From positions 1-12,651 of the forward strand of contig JAHEOA010000228.1 in assembly GCA_018609825.1 (NCBI GenBank): a DNA stretch of 12,651 bases. The letters are read 5' to 3'. The stretch's first letter is position 1. The number at the start of each line of letters is the position of its first letter. Source of the DNA: Candidatus Bipolaricaulota bacterium (GTDB taxonomy: Bacteria > Bipolaricaulota > Bipolaricaulia > RBG-16-55-9). Positions 1 to 6,512 of the stretch are shown piece by piece. The notes below the pieces were generated by a model. It ran no database searches, was not told the DNA's origin, and worked only from the letters and a program-made list of their open reading frames with translations. The position numbers were made by a program, and so were the translations under genes.

Positions 1-31
1 ATGTGAAACGTCGCGGTGCGCCCCTCGGAGG

Positions 32-376
32 TCATGGAACCGGCGTGTAGAGCTCGACTGTGTGCCCGACGGGATCGCTCAGATAGGCCGTCCGGTAGCC
101 CCAGGGCATCGTCTCAGGACCTTTGTGGAACGTGAGCCCTTCTGCAGCAAGTTGATCGTATTTGGCATCGACGTCCGCCACCTCAAAGTGAAGCTGGACC
201 CTCTCCGGTTCGCTAAGGGGTGGGCCGCGGTGTAGGCCCAGGTCAGCTCCATCGCTCGTCAGCAGCACAAAGTCGGCCGATTCCCAACTCACGGTCAGTC
301 GCAAATGCCGGACGTACCAGTGCTCGACGGCGTTCACGTCATCCACCAGCAGCGTGATGTAGCCCAGCCTTGCCAT
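32..376 (-). CDS. VOC-superfamily (glyoxalase/bleomycin-resistance fold) protein
   Basis: A 114-residue protein of the vicinal oxygen chelate superfamily, which includes glyoxalase I, extradiol dioxygenases and bleomycin- or fosfomycin-resistance proteins. Visible signs are the first beta-alpha unit (YITLLVDDVNAVEHWYV), the mid-protein strand with a potential metal ligand (VQLHFEVADVDA), and the usual ending in which a DPVGHTVEL strand supplies the last acidic ligand. The first position, where many metal-binding members have His (HVTL), is occupied by a hydrophobic residue, so metal binding may be incomplete. Single-domain VOC proteins are usually 110-140 residues, so it is full length. The ATG at 376 has no convincing SD. 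The substrate cannot be told. There is no obvious partner; the next gene on this strand lies about 270 bp upstream. Confidence 0.85.
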   Translation of the reverse strand: MARLGYITLLVDDVNAVEHWYVRHLRLTVSWESADFVLLTSDGADLGLHRGPPLSEPERVQLHFEVADVDAKYDQLAAEGLTFHKGPETMPWGYRTAYLSDPVGHTVELYTPVP

Positions 377-650
377 GACGAGTCAATGCCGCGTGTACAA
401 CCCACGTACGCCGGAGATCGTGGCCAACGCTCGTTGGCGAATGCGGTGCTCGATCTCGGCCTTGCCCGATGCCAAGGCCTCTCTCCACCTGCGGGCGCGA
501 TCGATCGTTGTCCGGTCCCTGGACGGCTATGCCGATCCCCGGGCTCGCTGAGAGGGGGCAGGGCCCAATGTCGGGCAGACGACGAACGCCACAATGATTT
601 ATGAGACGGGCCGATCCGTCGACTGCGTCCCGAGCCCAGCCGAGCCGCGT

Positions 651-836
651 TCACCCGACGGGCGCGAGGCTCCACGAGGCCGCTGAGGCCTTAAGTGCCT
701 GGATGAAGTCCGAGAGGCATTGGTTGTGAACGACGTAGGTGGTCTCGGAGATGTGCACGATGAAGCCGTGCACCCGACCGTCCTGCGCCGTTCCCAGTTC
801 CTCGACGGGTCGACCGCAAACGGGACAAGGTCTCAT
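651..836 (-). CDS. 61-residue putative zinc-binding mini-protein
   Basis: A short protein starting MRPCPVCGRPVEEL. Cys4 and Cys7 form a CxxC knuckle, and His37 with Cys40 (VVHNQC) forms a second HxxC pair, as in small zinc-ribbon or treble-clef folds. A beta-hairpin-like stretch (GFIVHISETTYVVH) lies between the pairs, followed by one helix (LSDFIQALKASA). This paired-ligand layout is unlikely in a chance frame, so I think it is real although no SD stands out (only a weak TAAGGG just before the ATG). I do not recognise a named family. Binding to nucleic acid or protein is possible but is inference. An 82-residue antisense frame (720-968) is treated as a shadow. Confidence 0.6.
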   Translation of the reverse strand: MRPCPVCGRPVEELGTAQDGRVHGFIVHISETTYVVHNQCLSDFIQALKASAASWSLAPVG

Positions 837-1266
837 GCCCTTACGCTAGGGTTGCGCGGGTCCACGTCCATGGGCGCTGTCCTCATATCGAATGACGTCT
901 TTGACGAATGCGGCAGACATATGGTCAGGCCGATGCTTCGCTCCGCCCGATCGCCGTCCGTCCGGTGACCTCAGCCTGAGAACGGGCCGGAAGGCGGTGA
1001 GCGGTCGGCTACGTATGCCAACTCCACTAGGCCCGATTGATTGACCGTCCCAATTGGTGCAAACTCTCACTCGAGAGTGCTGCGGCCGCCGTGGGGTGGC
1101 CAACCGCAGAATCGCTTGACCGCGACCGTTGTGGCGATCAGCCGGCCCAGCACTCCCGAGCCCTCATTCTGACATTGATCGAGGCTGCTGGCCGAGATCA
1201 CTCCGGTCCTCCCGATGGCCAGACGCTGGCGAGGCTTTGCGCTTCGGAGGGGGCCGCGTCCGCTGG
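837..1266. other. Non-coding or unassigned stretch
   Basis: No gene here can be supported. Open frames exist on both strands (846-1103 minus, 1037-1270 plus), but neither has an SD or recognisable motif. A short inverted repeat, CACTC-GA-GAGTG, lies at 1068-1079 and a CCAATTGG palindrome at about 1050. The stretch lies downstream of the DUF72 gene and upstream of the zinc mini-protein on the minus strand, so it may hold a terminator and a promoter, but neither has a clear consensus. Confidence 0.4.
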
Positions 1267-2010
1267 CTAGGTCGGGGCCGCTTGGACGAGCGCTCGTAGG
1301 CGCTCGGCGTTCTGCGGCGCGAAGTCGCCGGCGGTGTTGTTGAAAAACGCCCAGACGTCGCGGCCCTCGTCGAGCCAGGCCGTGATCTTCGCCGCGTATT
1401 CGGCCAGCGCCGCCTCGTCGTAGGCCGAGGCGTAGAGATCATCCGGTCCGTGGAACCGCAAGTAGACGAACGGAGCCGTGACGTGCTCGGCGTAGGGGAA
1501 CTGCCCGCCCGAATGGGCGATCACCAAGGCCACGCCGTGGGTCTCCAACAGGGCCAGGGCCTCGTCGGCGAACCACGAGTCGTCCCGCGCTTCCACGGCG
1601 AACTGGCACCCCTCAAACGTGCTCGTCGCGTCGAGGAAGGCCTCGGCCTTGGCGTGGTCAAACGGCACGTTCTGGGGGAGTTGGACGAGCACGGGGCCCA
1701 GCCGATCGCGGAGCGGCTCGAACCGTTCCATGAAGGTTTGGAGCGGCTCGAGGGGATCGTTCAACTTCTTCTGGTGGGTGAGGTAACGGCTCATCTTGGG
1801 GCAGAAGCGGAACGTTGCCGGCGTTCGCTCCCGCCAGCCGTGGACCATCTTGGCGGTCGGCAGCCGATAGAAGCTGGCGTTCAGCTCGGTGGCGTCGAAC
1901 TGCGTCGCGTAATAGTCGAGAAAGCGCCGCTGGGCCACGTCGTCGGGGTAGAAGGTCCCCTTCCATTCCTTGTGGTTCCAGCCCGATGTGCCGACGTATA
2001 GAGCGCTCAT
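1267..2010 (-). CDS. DUF72 (YecE-like) TIM-barrel-type protein
   Basis: A 247-residue member of the DUF72/YecE family, a widespread family with a TIM-barrel-like fold and no settled biochemical function. Family landmarks appear in order: YVGTSGW near the start, FYP, the ELNASFYRLPT motif, FRFCPKMSRYLTHQK, VLVQLPQN, FAVEARDDSW, VYLRFHG, and a C-terminal AFFNNTAGDFAPQNA segment that typically closes these proteins. The length is normal. The ATG at 2010 is chosen because GGAGG (2017-2021 on the plus strand) lies 6 nt upstream; a longer form starting at 2097 adds 29 residues unlike the family. It stands alone, with no close neighbour on its strand. An antisense frame (1450-2001) is a GC-rich shadow. 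Confidence 0.93.
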   Translation of the reverse strand: MSALYVGTSGWNHKEWKGTFYPDDVAQRRFLDYYATQFDATELNASFYRLPTAKMVHGWRERTPATFRFCPKMSRYLTHQKKLNDPLEPLQTFMERFEPLRDRLGPVLVQLPQNVPFDHAKAEAFLDATSTFEGCQFAVEARDDSWFADEALALLETHGVALVIAHSGGQFPYAEHVTAPFVYLRFHGPDDLYASAYDEAALAEYAAKITAWLDEGRDVWAFFNNTAGDFAPQNAERLRALVQAAPT

Positions 2011-2413
2011 CTCGCGCCTCCACCTATACCAAGGGCGCCGGGCGGTTGTCGATGCCCGTGCGGCGAGGTCGAGCGTTGCGGCCTGATCGCTCGCCACGAC
2101 GCCACGGCGCGGGCCGTCCGGCGGTTGTTCGCTTGGGTCGGTCTACTGGGTCAAGGGCTCACTGCGACGGCGCATGCGAACGCCCGGCCAAGGCTGGGGC
2201 CACACGTTCCGCCCGACGATGTCGCTGTGGCCCAAGGCCGCCCTGCCACAGGCCGGTCGGGCGCCGATTGGGGCCATCGTCGGGGCCGCGTTCGTGAGGC
2301 GGCCGGCCGCAGCGCCGACGAACGGGGCGACGGCGTCCGGTCGTGTGTCCTTGCTCCAGGTCACGGATGACGGGCTTTGTCGATCGCACGGGATATGCTA
2401 GAAGGGAGAAGGT
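2011..2413. other. Unassigned stretch upstream of the DUF72 gene
   Basis: Short frames cover both strands (for example 2143-2364 minus and 2174-2401 plus) with GC-rich third positions, but none has an SD, a recognisable motif or a neighbour that supports it. The DUF72 promoter should lie at the left end; no clear -35/-10 pair is visible. Confidence 0.35.
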
Positions 2414-2749
2414 TTGAGGCAAAGATGCCCGCAGTGCCGCACGATGGGATCTCGTTTCTCCGAGCTGGGAACGGCAGAAGGGCCAGGTGCCGGTGCCATG
2501 GTGAGAGGGCATCGCCGCGTATACGCCTGGCCCTTTTGCCGATTATGGATACAGGTATCCTTTATCGGCCACCTCCGGCGGGGCGACAATCCCGACTGCG
2601 GTCCCCTGAGGTCCGCGATGGGGCAGAACGCCCATCATGCCGTCAATCGCCCGCGAGTCCAACGTTGCTGGGGGACGTCCGTCACCGTTGTGGCCATCGT
2701 GCATCCCGGGGACGAGCCCAGCCGTGCGCGGCGATGGGGCCATCGGTGA
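2414..2749 (+). CDS. Doubtful small Cys-containing protein (possible zinc ribbon)
   Basis: A 111-residue frame with a TTG start at 2414 and a possible SD (GGGAG at 2404-2408). Its product begins with a CPQC knuckle (Cys5, Cys8), with further cysteines in WPFC and NPDCG, which could form a zinc site. Against it are the rare start codon, a C-terminal half with no protein-like pattern, and a strong inverted repeat (2472-2541) inside the frame. It may be a decayed gene whose 5' part survives, or pure chance. Confidence 0.22.
   Translation: MRQRCPQCRTMGSRFSELGTAEGPGAGAMVRGHRRVYAWPFCRLWIQVSFIGHLRRGDNPDCGPLRSAMGQNAHHAVNRPRVQRCWGTSVTVVAIVHPGDEPSRARRWGHR
2472..2541. repeat. Large inverted repeat, 16-nt arms with one mismatch
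   Basis: The left arm at 2472-2487 (CGGCAGAAGGGCCAGG) pairs with the right arm at 2526-2541 (CCTGGCCCTTTTGCCG) with one mismatch in 16. The 38-nt interior can form a further stem (CGGTGCC with GGCATCG, one G-U). As RNA this is a long, stable stem. No run of U follows directly. It could be a structured leader, a small RNA or a mini-transposon-like hairpin remnant; no target-site duplication is visible. Confidence 0.7.
2547..2560. promoter_or_regulatory. Perfect operator-like palindrome
   Basis: GGATAC-AG-GTATCC, with 6-bp perfect arms and a 2-bp centre, lies 5 bp after the large inverted repeat in a locally AT-richer patch. It is about 210 bp upstream of the 101-aa gene. The form suits a dimeric regulator such as a MerR or TetR type, but no regulator can be assigned. 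Confidence 0.35.
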
Positions 2750-2772
2750 GAGCGGAAGGGAGGAGAAGCACC

Positions 2773-3078
2773 ATGCCGGACTCGCTCGGCCAGCTCGTCT
2801 GCTTTGACGAGGCAACGCGTGACGCCGTCGACACCCATCTCGATTGGGACGACGTCGAGAAGGGCAAACACAAGGGGTGTGGCAACCCGGTGGCCGTCGA
2901 CAGCGACTGCTTTGACGGCCACGACGTCAGGACCCAGCAGTCCATCTGCGACGGCGGCGTCCGCTGGAAGTTCCTGCCGCCGGCTCAGGTGGACGGGGCG
3001 TTCCGCGTGAAGCGGTTGCCGCGCCCGTGGGCTGAGGGCGAAGTCCTCGGGATGATCAACCGGGCGGGCGGTTCGTGA
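2773..3078 (+). CDS. Hypothetical protein, 101 aa
   Basis: I do not recognise this protein. The ATG at 2773 is preceded by a strong SD (GGGAGGAG at 2758-2765, 7-nt spacing), the main reason to call it. The product begins MPDSLGQLVCFDEATRD and has an acidic first half with three cysteines (Cys10, Cys36, Cys46) and a fourth at about residue 59. A basic, proline-containing second half (FRVKRLPRPW) follows. No signal peptide or membrane segment is visible. The frame is open upstream to 2377, but the extra residues look non-coding. It converges on the RHH gene about 135 bp downstream. Confidence 0.6.
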   Translation: MPDSLGQLVCFDEATRDAVDTHLDWDDVEKGKHKGCGNPVAVDSDCFDGHDVRTQQSICDGGVRWKFLPPAQVDGAFRVKRLPRPWAEGEVLGMINRAGGS

Positions 3079-3107
3079 CGGGGATTTCCGATCCCGCCGC
3101 TGCCATG

Positions 3108-3144
3108 GGAACCGTCGGTTCCAGGGGGCGTCGTCCACGACCCC
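3108..3144. terminator. Paired inverted repeats between convergent genes (weak bidirectional terminator candidate)
   Basis: A 15-nt palindrome, GGAACCG-T-CGGTTCC (3108-3122), is followed by a second hairpin, GGG-C-GTCGT-CC-ACGAC-CCC (3126-3144, one bulged C). They lie between the plus-strand gene ending at 3078 and the minus-strand gene ending at 3214. There is no U-run on either side, so factor-independent termination is uncertain. Confidence 0.3.
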
Positions 3145-3213
3145 GGGCGACGGTCTAGGGCGCGGCGCTAGGCCATTGGGCCTCCGATGGCCAGCGTCTT
3201 GCCGACGATCCGT

Positions 3214-3564
3214 TCAGACGTTGTGGACCGCGTGGACGTCGATGCGCAGCGTCTCATCCTCGTTCCAGGTGATCGAGAGGTCCAGCTTCGCGCCCGGCAC
3301 CGCCTGGCGCATCTGTTCCAGCACGATCGGGAACTCGCGCGGCGTCAGGCCGTCGACCGAGAACGGCACGTCGTCGCTCACCTCTCGGACGTAGCGCTCC
3401 AGATGCCGTTCCAGCGGGCGTTGCTCCAGGCGTTCGAGGATCTGGCCAATGCCGGCCCGGCAGAGGTCGGCCATGGACAGGTCGTCCCGGGCCCGGTGGA
3501 CGTATTCCTTCAACCGTTGATGGTCCCTGGCATCGAGACGGACGCTCACCTGGCGATTCTTCAT
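3214..3564 (-). CDS. Ribbon-helix-helix-type DNA-binding protein
   Basis: A 116-residue protein. The first 45 residues fit a ribbon-helix-helix (CopG/Arc-like) domain: a basic beta strand (RQVSVRLDARD), helix one (HQRLKEYVHRA), a turn, and helix two (SMADLCRAGIGQILERL). The C-terminal 65 residues are unrecognised and end in beta-like strands (KLDLSITWNEDETLRIDV), perhaps a ligand- or partner-binding module. RHH proteins bind DNA as dimers and act as repressors, antitoxins or partition and relaxation accessory factors. No toxin-like gene adjoins it. The ATG at 3564 is chosen because the conserved-looking domain starts there; a GAGGAGG lies upstream but at a long spacing of about 14 nt. The role is inference. 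Confidence 0.72.
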   Translation of the reverse strand: MKNRQVSVRLDARDHQRLKEYVHRARDDLSMADLCRAGIGQILERLEQRPLERHLERYVREVSDDVPFSVDGLTPREFPIVLEQMRQAVPGAKLDLSITWNEDETLRIDVHAVHNV

Positions 3565-3772
3565 GGTCGTCTTCTGGCCCTCCTCAGTGACGTTGGCGTT
3601 GACGGTTGCTGGCCCCTTCTGGGGGTGCCCACGGGGGATGCTACCGGACGTCGGGGCCGCTGTGAAACAGAGGGGGCCGTCCCGCCCCTCCCCGGAACGG
3701 TGCCTGCATGGCCGACCATCGCTGGCGGACGAGGGCTGTCGGGACTCGGAGGAGAGGCGCCCGCGCGGGCAC

Positions 3773-4075
3773 TTGCGGTGGGATCTGACGCAGGGCGAGC
3801 TTCGGGCGGTCTTTGAGGCCATCGACACCTCCACGGAGTTGGGCACGCGCCACATCCGCCGGCACATCACCCGTTACTTTGAGCAGGCCAGCGTCAAGTC
3901 CGATCGGACCTCGGTCCACTCACTGCGCCATAGCTTTGTTACGCTGGCGATCGAAGGGGGGGCGCGACGCTCATGGAGGCTCAGGCGGCGGCTCGGCACC
4001 GCTCCATCCGGACGACATTGGTCCACTTCCACGAGCACGGCCGCCTCGACGACCCGTCGAAGACCGAATCGACAT
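3773..4075 (+). pseudogene. Tyrosine recombinase (phage-type integrase) C-terminal remnant, frameshifted
   Basis: The product of the first frame contains TRHIRRHITRYFEQA and then VHSLRHSFVTLAIEGGA, the box II HxLRH signature of tyrosine recombinases. Reading then breaks at a run of seven G (3956-3962). The expected continuation, TLMEAQAAARHRSIRTTLVHFHEH, is found in another frame from about 3965. Restoring frame needs one extra G or two fewer. The catalytic Tyr expected after the TT motif (TTxxY) is His, a single-base change from TAC to CAC. The N-terminal half with the first catalytic Arg is absent. The second frame has no stop before it runs into the 3' end of the facing dnaA-like gene. It is inactive; the exact boundaries are approximate. 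Confidence 0.8.
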
Positions 4076-4112
4076 CTGAGCCTCCAGCGCGCGCTCGGGG
4101 CCGTCTCGGGCG

Positions 4113-5183
4113 TCAGGCGACGGCGTGCCCGCCGAGCTCAAGCGAGCGAAGCCGGGCCTTCAACTGGCCGATGTCGCTGCGGAAAAGCTCCGCCTTGAGC
4201 AGGGTCTCGGCTCGATGGCAGGCGTGCATGGCCGTGGAGTGATCGCGCCCGCCGAAGGCCTGCCCGATGGCGGGGTAGGAGCTGCCCGTGAGCTCCCGCG
4301 CCAGATACATGGCGATCTGTCGGACCTGGGTCGTCCGCTTGTCCCGCGCCTCGCCGTCGAGTCGGCCGGGATCCAGGCGGTAGTGCTTGGCCACCTCGGC
4401 CTTGATGAGGTCGAGGCTGAGCGGCTGCGGCGTATGGCCGTCGTCGGCGATGAGCGCTTCGACCCGATCGGCAGTGAGATGCTCGTCACAGAGGTCGGCG
4501 TAGGCCGCCACGCGCACGAGCGCCCCCTCCAGAACGCGGACGTTGGCGGTCACGCGGTGGGCGATCGTCTCCAGCACGCCGTCCGCCACCTCGACCCCGT
4601 TGGCTGCGGCTTTCGCCTGCAGGATGGCCAGGCGCACGTCGTAGGTCGGCGGCTGGATGTCCACGACCATCCCGCCTTGGAAGCGAGAGACCAGGCGGCT
4701 CTGCATGTTGTGCAGCTCCTCGGGCGGCCGATCGCTGGAGAGCACAATCTGTTTCCCCTGCTCGTAGAGCGCGTTGAAGGTGTGGACGAGCTCTTCCTCG
4801 ATCCCGTCCTTGTTCTCCAGGAAGTGGACGTCGTCGATGAGCAGGATGCCGGCGTGACGATAGACCTGCCGAAACTCGGCGGTGCGACTCTGCCGAATGG
4901 CCTGCACCAGATCGATGGCGAATCGCTCCGAGGGGAGGTAGATCGCCCGGTTGGCTTGACCGGCCCGGGCGGCGTGCGCGATGGCGTGCAACAGGTGCGT
5001 CTTTCCCAAGCCGACGTGGCCATGGATGAAGAGCGGGTTGTAGGTGTCCCCGGGGCGATCGGCCACGGCCTTGCAGACGGAGCAGGCCAGTTGATTCCCC
5101 TCGCCCTTGATGAAGCGGTCAAACGTGAACGCCTCACGCTGATGCTGCGCGTTGCCCTGCGCTGCAGGTGTCGCCGTGGTCAC
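4113..5183 (-). CDS. DnaA-like replication initiator lacking domains I and II
   Basis: A 356-residue DnaA homologue comprising the AAA+ domain and the DNA-binding domain. Key residues: FTFDRFIKGEGN at the start of domain III (about 19-30); Walker A GHVGLGKT (55-62); Walker B LLIDD (114-118); sensor 1 SSDR (149-152); arginine-finger box RLVSRF (163-168); sensor 2 NVRVLEGAL; and the domain IV signature GGRDHSTAMHA (311-321), where DHSTV is more usual. Only about 16 residues precede domain III, so domain I (helicase and regulator contact) and the linker are missing; typical DnaA has 440-480 residues. The GTG start at 5183 is supported by AAGGAG 6 nt upstream; an ATG at 5228 would add 15 residues that still make no domain I. 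No dnaN, recF or DnaA-box cluster is seen. It is probably a paralogue or accessory-replicon initiator (inference). Confidence 0.93.
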   Translation of the reverse strand: MTTATPAAQGNAQHQREAFTFDRFIKGEGNQLACSVCKAVADRPGDTYNPLFIHGHVGLGKTHLLHAIAHAARAGQANRAIYLPSERFAIDLVQAIRQSRTAEFRQVYRHAGILLIDDVHFLENKDGIEEELVHTFNALYEQGKQIVLSSDRPPEELHNMQSRLVSRFQGGMVVDIQPPTYDVRLAILQAKAAANGVEVADGVLETIAHRVTANVRVLEGALVRVAAYADLCDEHLTADRVEALIADDGHTPQPLSLDLIKAEVAKHYRLDPGRLDGEARDKRTTQVRQIAMYLARELTGSSYPAIGQAFGGRDHSTAMHACHRAETLLKAELFRSDIGQLKARLRSLELGGHAVA

Positions 5184-5189
5184 CGGATG

Positions 5190-5195
5190 CTCCTT
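5190..5195 (-). promoter_or_regulatory. Ribosome binding site deciding the GTG start of the DnaA-like gene
   Basis: AAGGAG on the minus strand, 6 nt before the GTG at 5183. The upstream in-frame ATG at 5228 has no comparable site. This favours the shorter, domain III-first protein. Confidence 0.7.
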
Positions 5196-5260
5196 GCCAA
5201 CGATCCGTGGGCTCTCCCTCTCACCCATGGCATCCCGGGAAAGCAGAAATGCACGTCCGC

Positions 5261-5279
5261 AAGTGGGTTTTCGCCACTT
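5261..5279. promoter_or_regulatory. Inverted repeat at the presumed transcript start of the DnaA-like gene
   Basis: AAGTGG-gttttcg-CCACTT, with perfect 6-bp arms and a 7-nt spacer. It lies just downstream of the predicted promoter, near +1 of the minus-strand transcript, about 80 nt before the GTG start. The position suits an operator or a leader hairpin. Confidence 0.45.
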
Positions 5280-5288
5280 GAGGGGGCA

Positions 5289-5318
5289 AGCATAGGGCAA
5301 ACGGATTCGCGGAATCAA
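5289..5318 (-). promoter_or_regulatory. Probable sigma-70-type promoter of the DnaA-like gene
   Basis: On the minus strand, a -35-like TTGATT (5313-5318) and a -10-like TATGCT (5289-5294) are separated by 18 bp in a locally AT-richer patch. It would give a leader of about 100 nt before the GTG start. Confidence 0.45.
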
Positions 5319-5758
5319 TGTGAGCTTCTCCGCATCCGGGGAGCAAACTCGCCTTTGTTGAGGGTTTCGCGAGGCGAGTACCCGTTGTCGTCCTGCTCAA
5401 CCGGCCAATCGGGGCATCTGGCCCCATGGGAGGGAGTAAGGGACGTACAGGACGGGCAGGGTGTCCATAAGGGAAATTCATCACCTCAGACGGCGTCGGT
5501 CACAACACGCCACGCGGAACTCTTCCGCCGATATCCTCGACGCAATCCGGAGGAAAATGTCCCTCAAGGGATAGATCCCGAGAAGGGCTCTGGGGGCTTG
5601 CCCGGTTCTCCGAGGTTGTCGCAGCCACGTCCGAGCGCAGCAAGGGCCCGGCGTCGCGACCGCCGATCGCGTGCCGAGTCGGGCTTTGCGCCGTCCCTAT
5701 TGACGCCATGGGGCCGGCGCCCCTCCCCACTGGCGTGCGCTGACGGGCCTCGCCGTCC
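5319..5758. other. Unassigned intergenic stretch between divergent genes
   Basis: This separates the DnaA-like gene (-) from the 111-aa gene (+). No convincing gene is present. A 582-codon plus-strand frame crosses it but is an antisense shadow of the DnaA-like gene with a chance extension. I looked for clustered DnaA boxes (TTWTNCACA type) and AT-rich repeats and saw none. A TATGAT at 5759-5764 may be the -10 of the 111-aa gene, without a good -35. Confidence 0.4.
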
Positions 5759-5805
5759 TATGATGAACTCAGCGGCGGGCCCCGATCACCCGCCAAGGAG
5801 GATCG

Positions 5806-6141
5806 ATGGGCTGGGGCATCACCAAGACCATCCCGAAACAGGCCGGATGGAAGGCCGTGGAGTCGCTTTATGACGGCTCAGTGAGCGAATACGAGTTCCA
5901 CATGGCCGGCACGCCCACCCGATTGGCCGAGGGGGATTACGTCTACACCATCTTCGACGACCAGCTGATCGGGCGGCTGCGGATCAAGCAACTGGTTCCC
6001 GGCGCCGCCCATCCCGAGTCGGGCAAGCCGCGCACGTTGGTGCTGGTCGAGGCCCCCGGCGAGCGACTCGTCACGCCCATCCCGCGCAAGGGCCATCAAG
6101 GCACCCGTTACTACGACGGGGCCGACTGGCCCGCGGGCTGA
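5806..6141 (+). CDS. Hypothetical protein, 111 aa, beta-rich
   Basis: The ATG at 5806 follows a clear SD (AAGGAG at 5795-5800, 5-nt spacing). The product begins MGWGITKTIPKQAGW and has a beta-strand-rich centre (GDYVYTIFDDQLIGRLRIKQLV) reminiscent of small beta-barrel folds such as PUA/ASCH-like domains, which is a weak structural guess. The C terminus is RYYDGADWPAG. There is no signal peptide, membrane segment or cysteine. It converges on the micro-ORF at 6179-6274, 37 bp away. The strong translation signal makes it a real gene, but its function is unknown. Confidence 0.78.
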   Translation: MGWGITKTIPKQAGWKAVESLYDGSVSEYEFHMAGTPTRLAEGDYVYTIFDDQLIGRLRIKQLVPGAAHPESGKPRTLVLVEAPGERLVTPIPRKGHQGTRYYDGADWPAG

Positions 6142-6178
6142 GCCGCGGCGCGCGCCCTCGGGTCGTCGCGTTGCCCGG

Positions 6179-6274
6179 CTACGTGGGATGAAGCTCTTCG
6201 GCAAGGCCGGGGTGATCGCCGTAGACGTCCATGCTCGGCATCCTTTCGGTGGCCTCAAGTTCCGCTTGGGTCAT
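6179..6274 (-). CDS. 31-residue micro-ORF overlapping the stop of the upstream small gene
   Basis: The product begins MTQAELEATERM and ends GDHPGLAEELHPT, an acidic, soluble-looking peptide. Its ATG overlaps the TGA of the preceding frame (ATGA at 6271-6274), the classical arrangement for translational coupling, and there is no independent SD. It may be a genuine small protein or the displaced end of the broken gene upstream. I do not recognise it. Confidence 0.4.
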   Translation of the reverse strand: MTQAELEATERMPSMDVYGDHPGLAEELHPT

Positions 6275-6436
6275 GTCGAGCGCTTGACTGCCTGAGTGCC
6301 TGACTCGATACGATCAGGATGCCCTGTTGGTCCAGGGCAGCCGTGATCATTGGGGCGCCCCATCTCATCCAACATACGGTCGCATTCATCGTCCGTATTC
6401 ATCGTCGGATAGCGCATACTTGAAACGGGCATCCAT
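6271..6436 (-). pseudogene. Small gene broken by a 13-bp tandem duplication
   Basis: An ATG at 6436 follows GAGGAG (6448-6453, 11-nt spacing) and opens a frame, MDARFKYALSDDEYGR, that stops at 6386. The stop falls inside a 13-bp tandem duplication (6381-6406). Removing one copy joins this start in frame to the downstream frame (ECDRMLDEMGRPNDHG, ending AVKRST at 6271), giving a 50-residue acidic protein. The clean repair by a single repeat-unit deletion is the evidence that one gene was split. The family is unknown. A shorter product could still start from an internal ATG after the duplication. Confidence 0.5.
6381..6406. repeat. 13-bp tandem duplication (12 of 13 identical)
   Basis: CGCATTCATCGTC at 6381-6393 is followed directly by CGTATTCATCGTC at 6394-6406. 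The unit length is not a multiple of three, so gain or loss of one copy toggles the frame of the small gene it lies in. Confidence 0.9.
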
Positions 6437-6500
6437 GTTCTGGCGTTCTCCTCAACATCACATGCTGAATTCGTTGCATCCTTCACACAGTCGGCATTCC

Positions 6501-6512
6501 GTATGCACATAC
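6501..6512. promoter_or_regulatory. Operator-like palindrome upstream of the broken small gene
   Basis: GTATG-CA-CATAC has perfect 5-bp arms and lies about 65 bp upstream of the ATG at 6436 in a relatively AT-rich patch. It could be an operator for that gene; no promoter consensus is clear. Confidence 0.25.

Noticed and set aside
1450..2001. 183-codon plus-strand frame
   Set aside because: It is antisense to the DUF72 gene, which is clearly the real one.
3214..3564. RHH protein as the antitoxin of a toxin-antitoxin pair
   Set aside because: There is no adjacent same-strand small toxin-like gene. The neighbour at 2773-3078 is convergent and shows no PIN, RelE or MazF features.
5184..5805. 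Possible oriC beside the DnaA-like gene
   Set aside because: No cluster of TTWTNCACA-type boxes and no AT-rich unwinding region could be found in this interval.
4125..5873. 582-codon open frame on the plus strand
   Set aside because: It lies antisense to the DnaA-like gene, whose motifs are unmistakable. Long antisense frames are expected in GC-rich coding sequence, and the translated product shows no family features.
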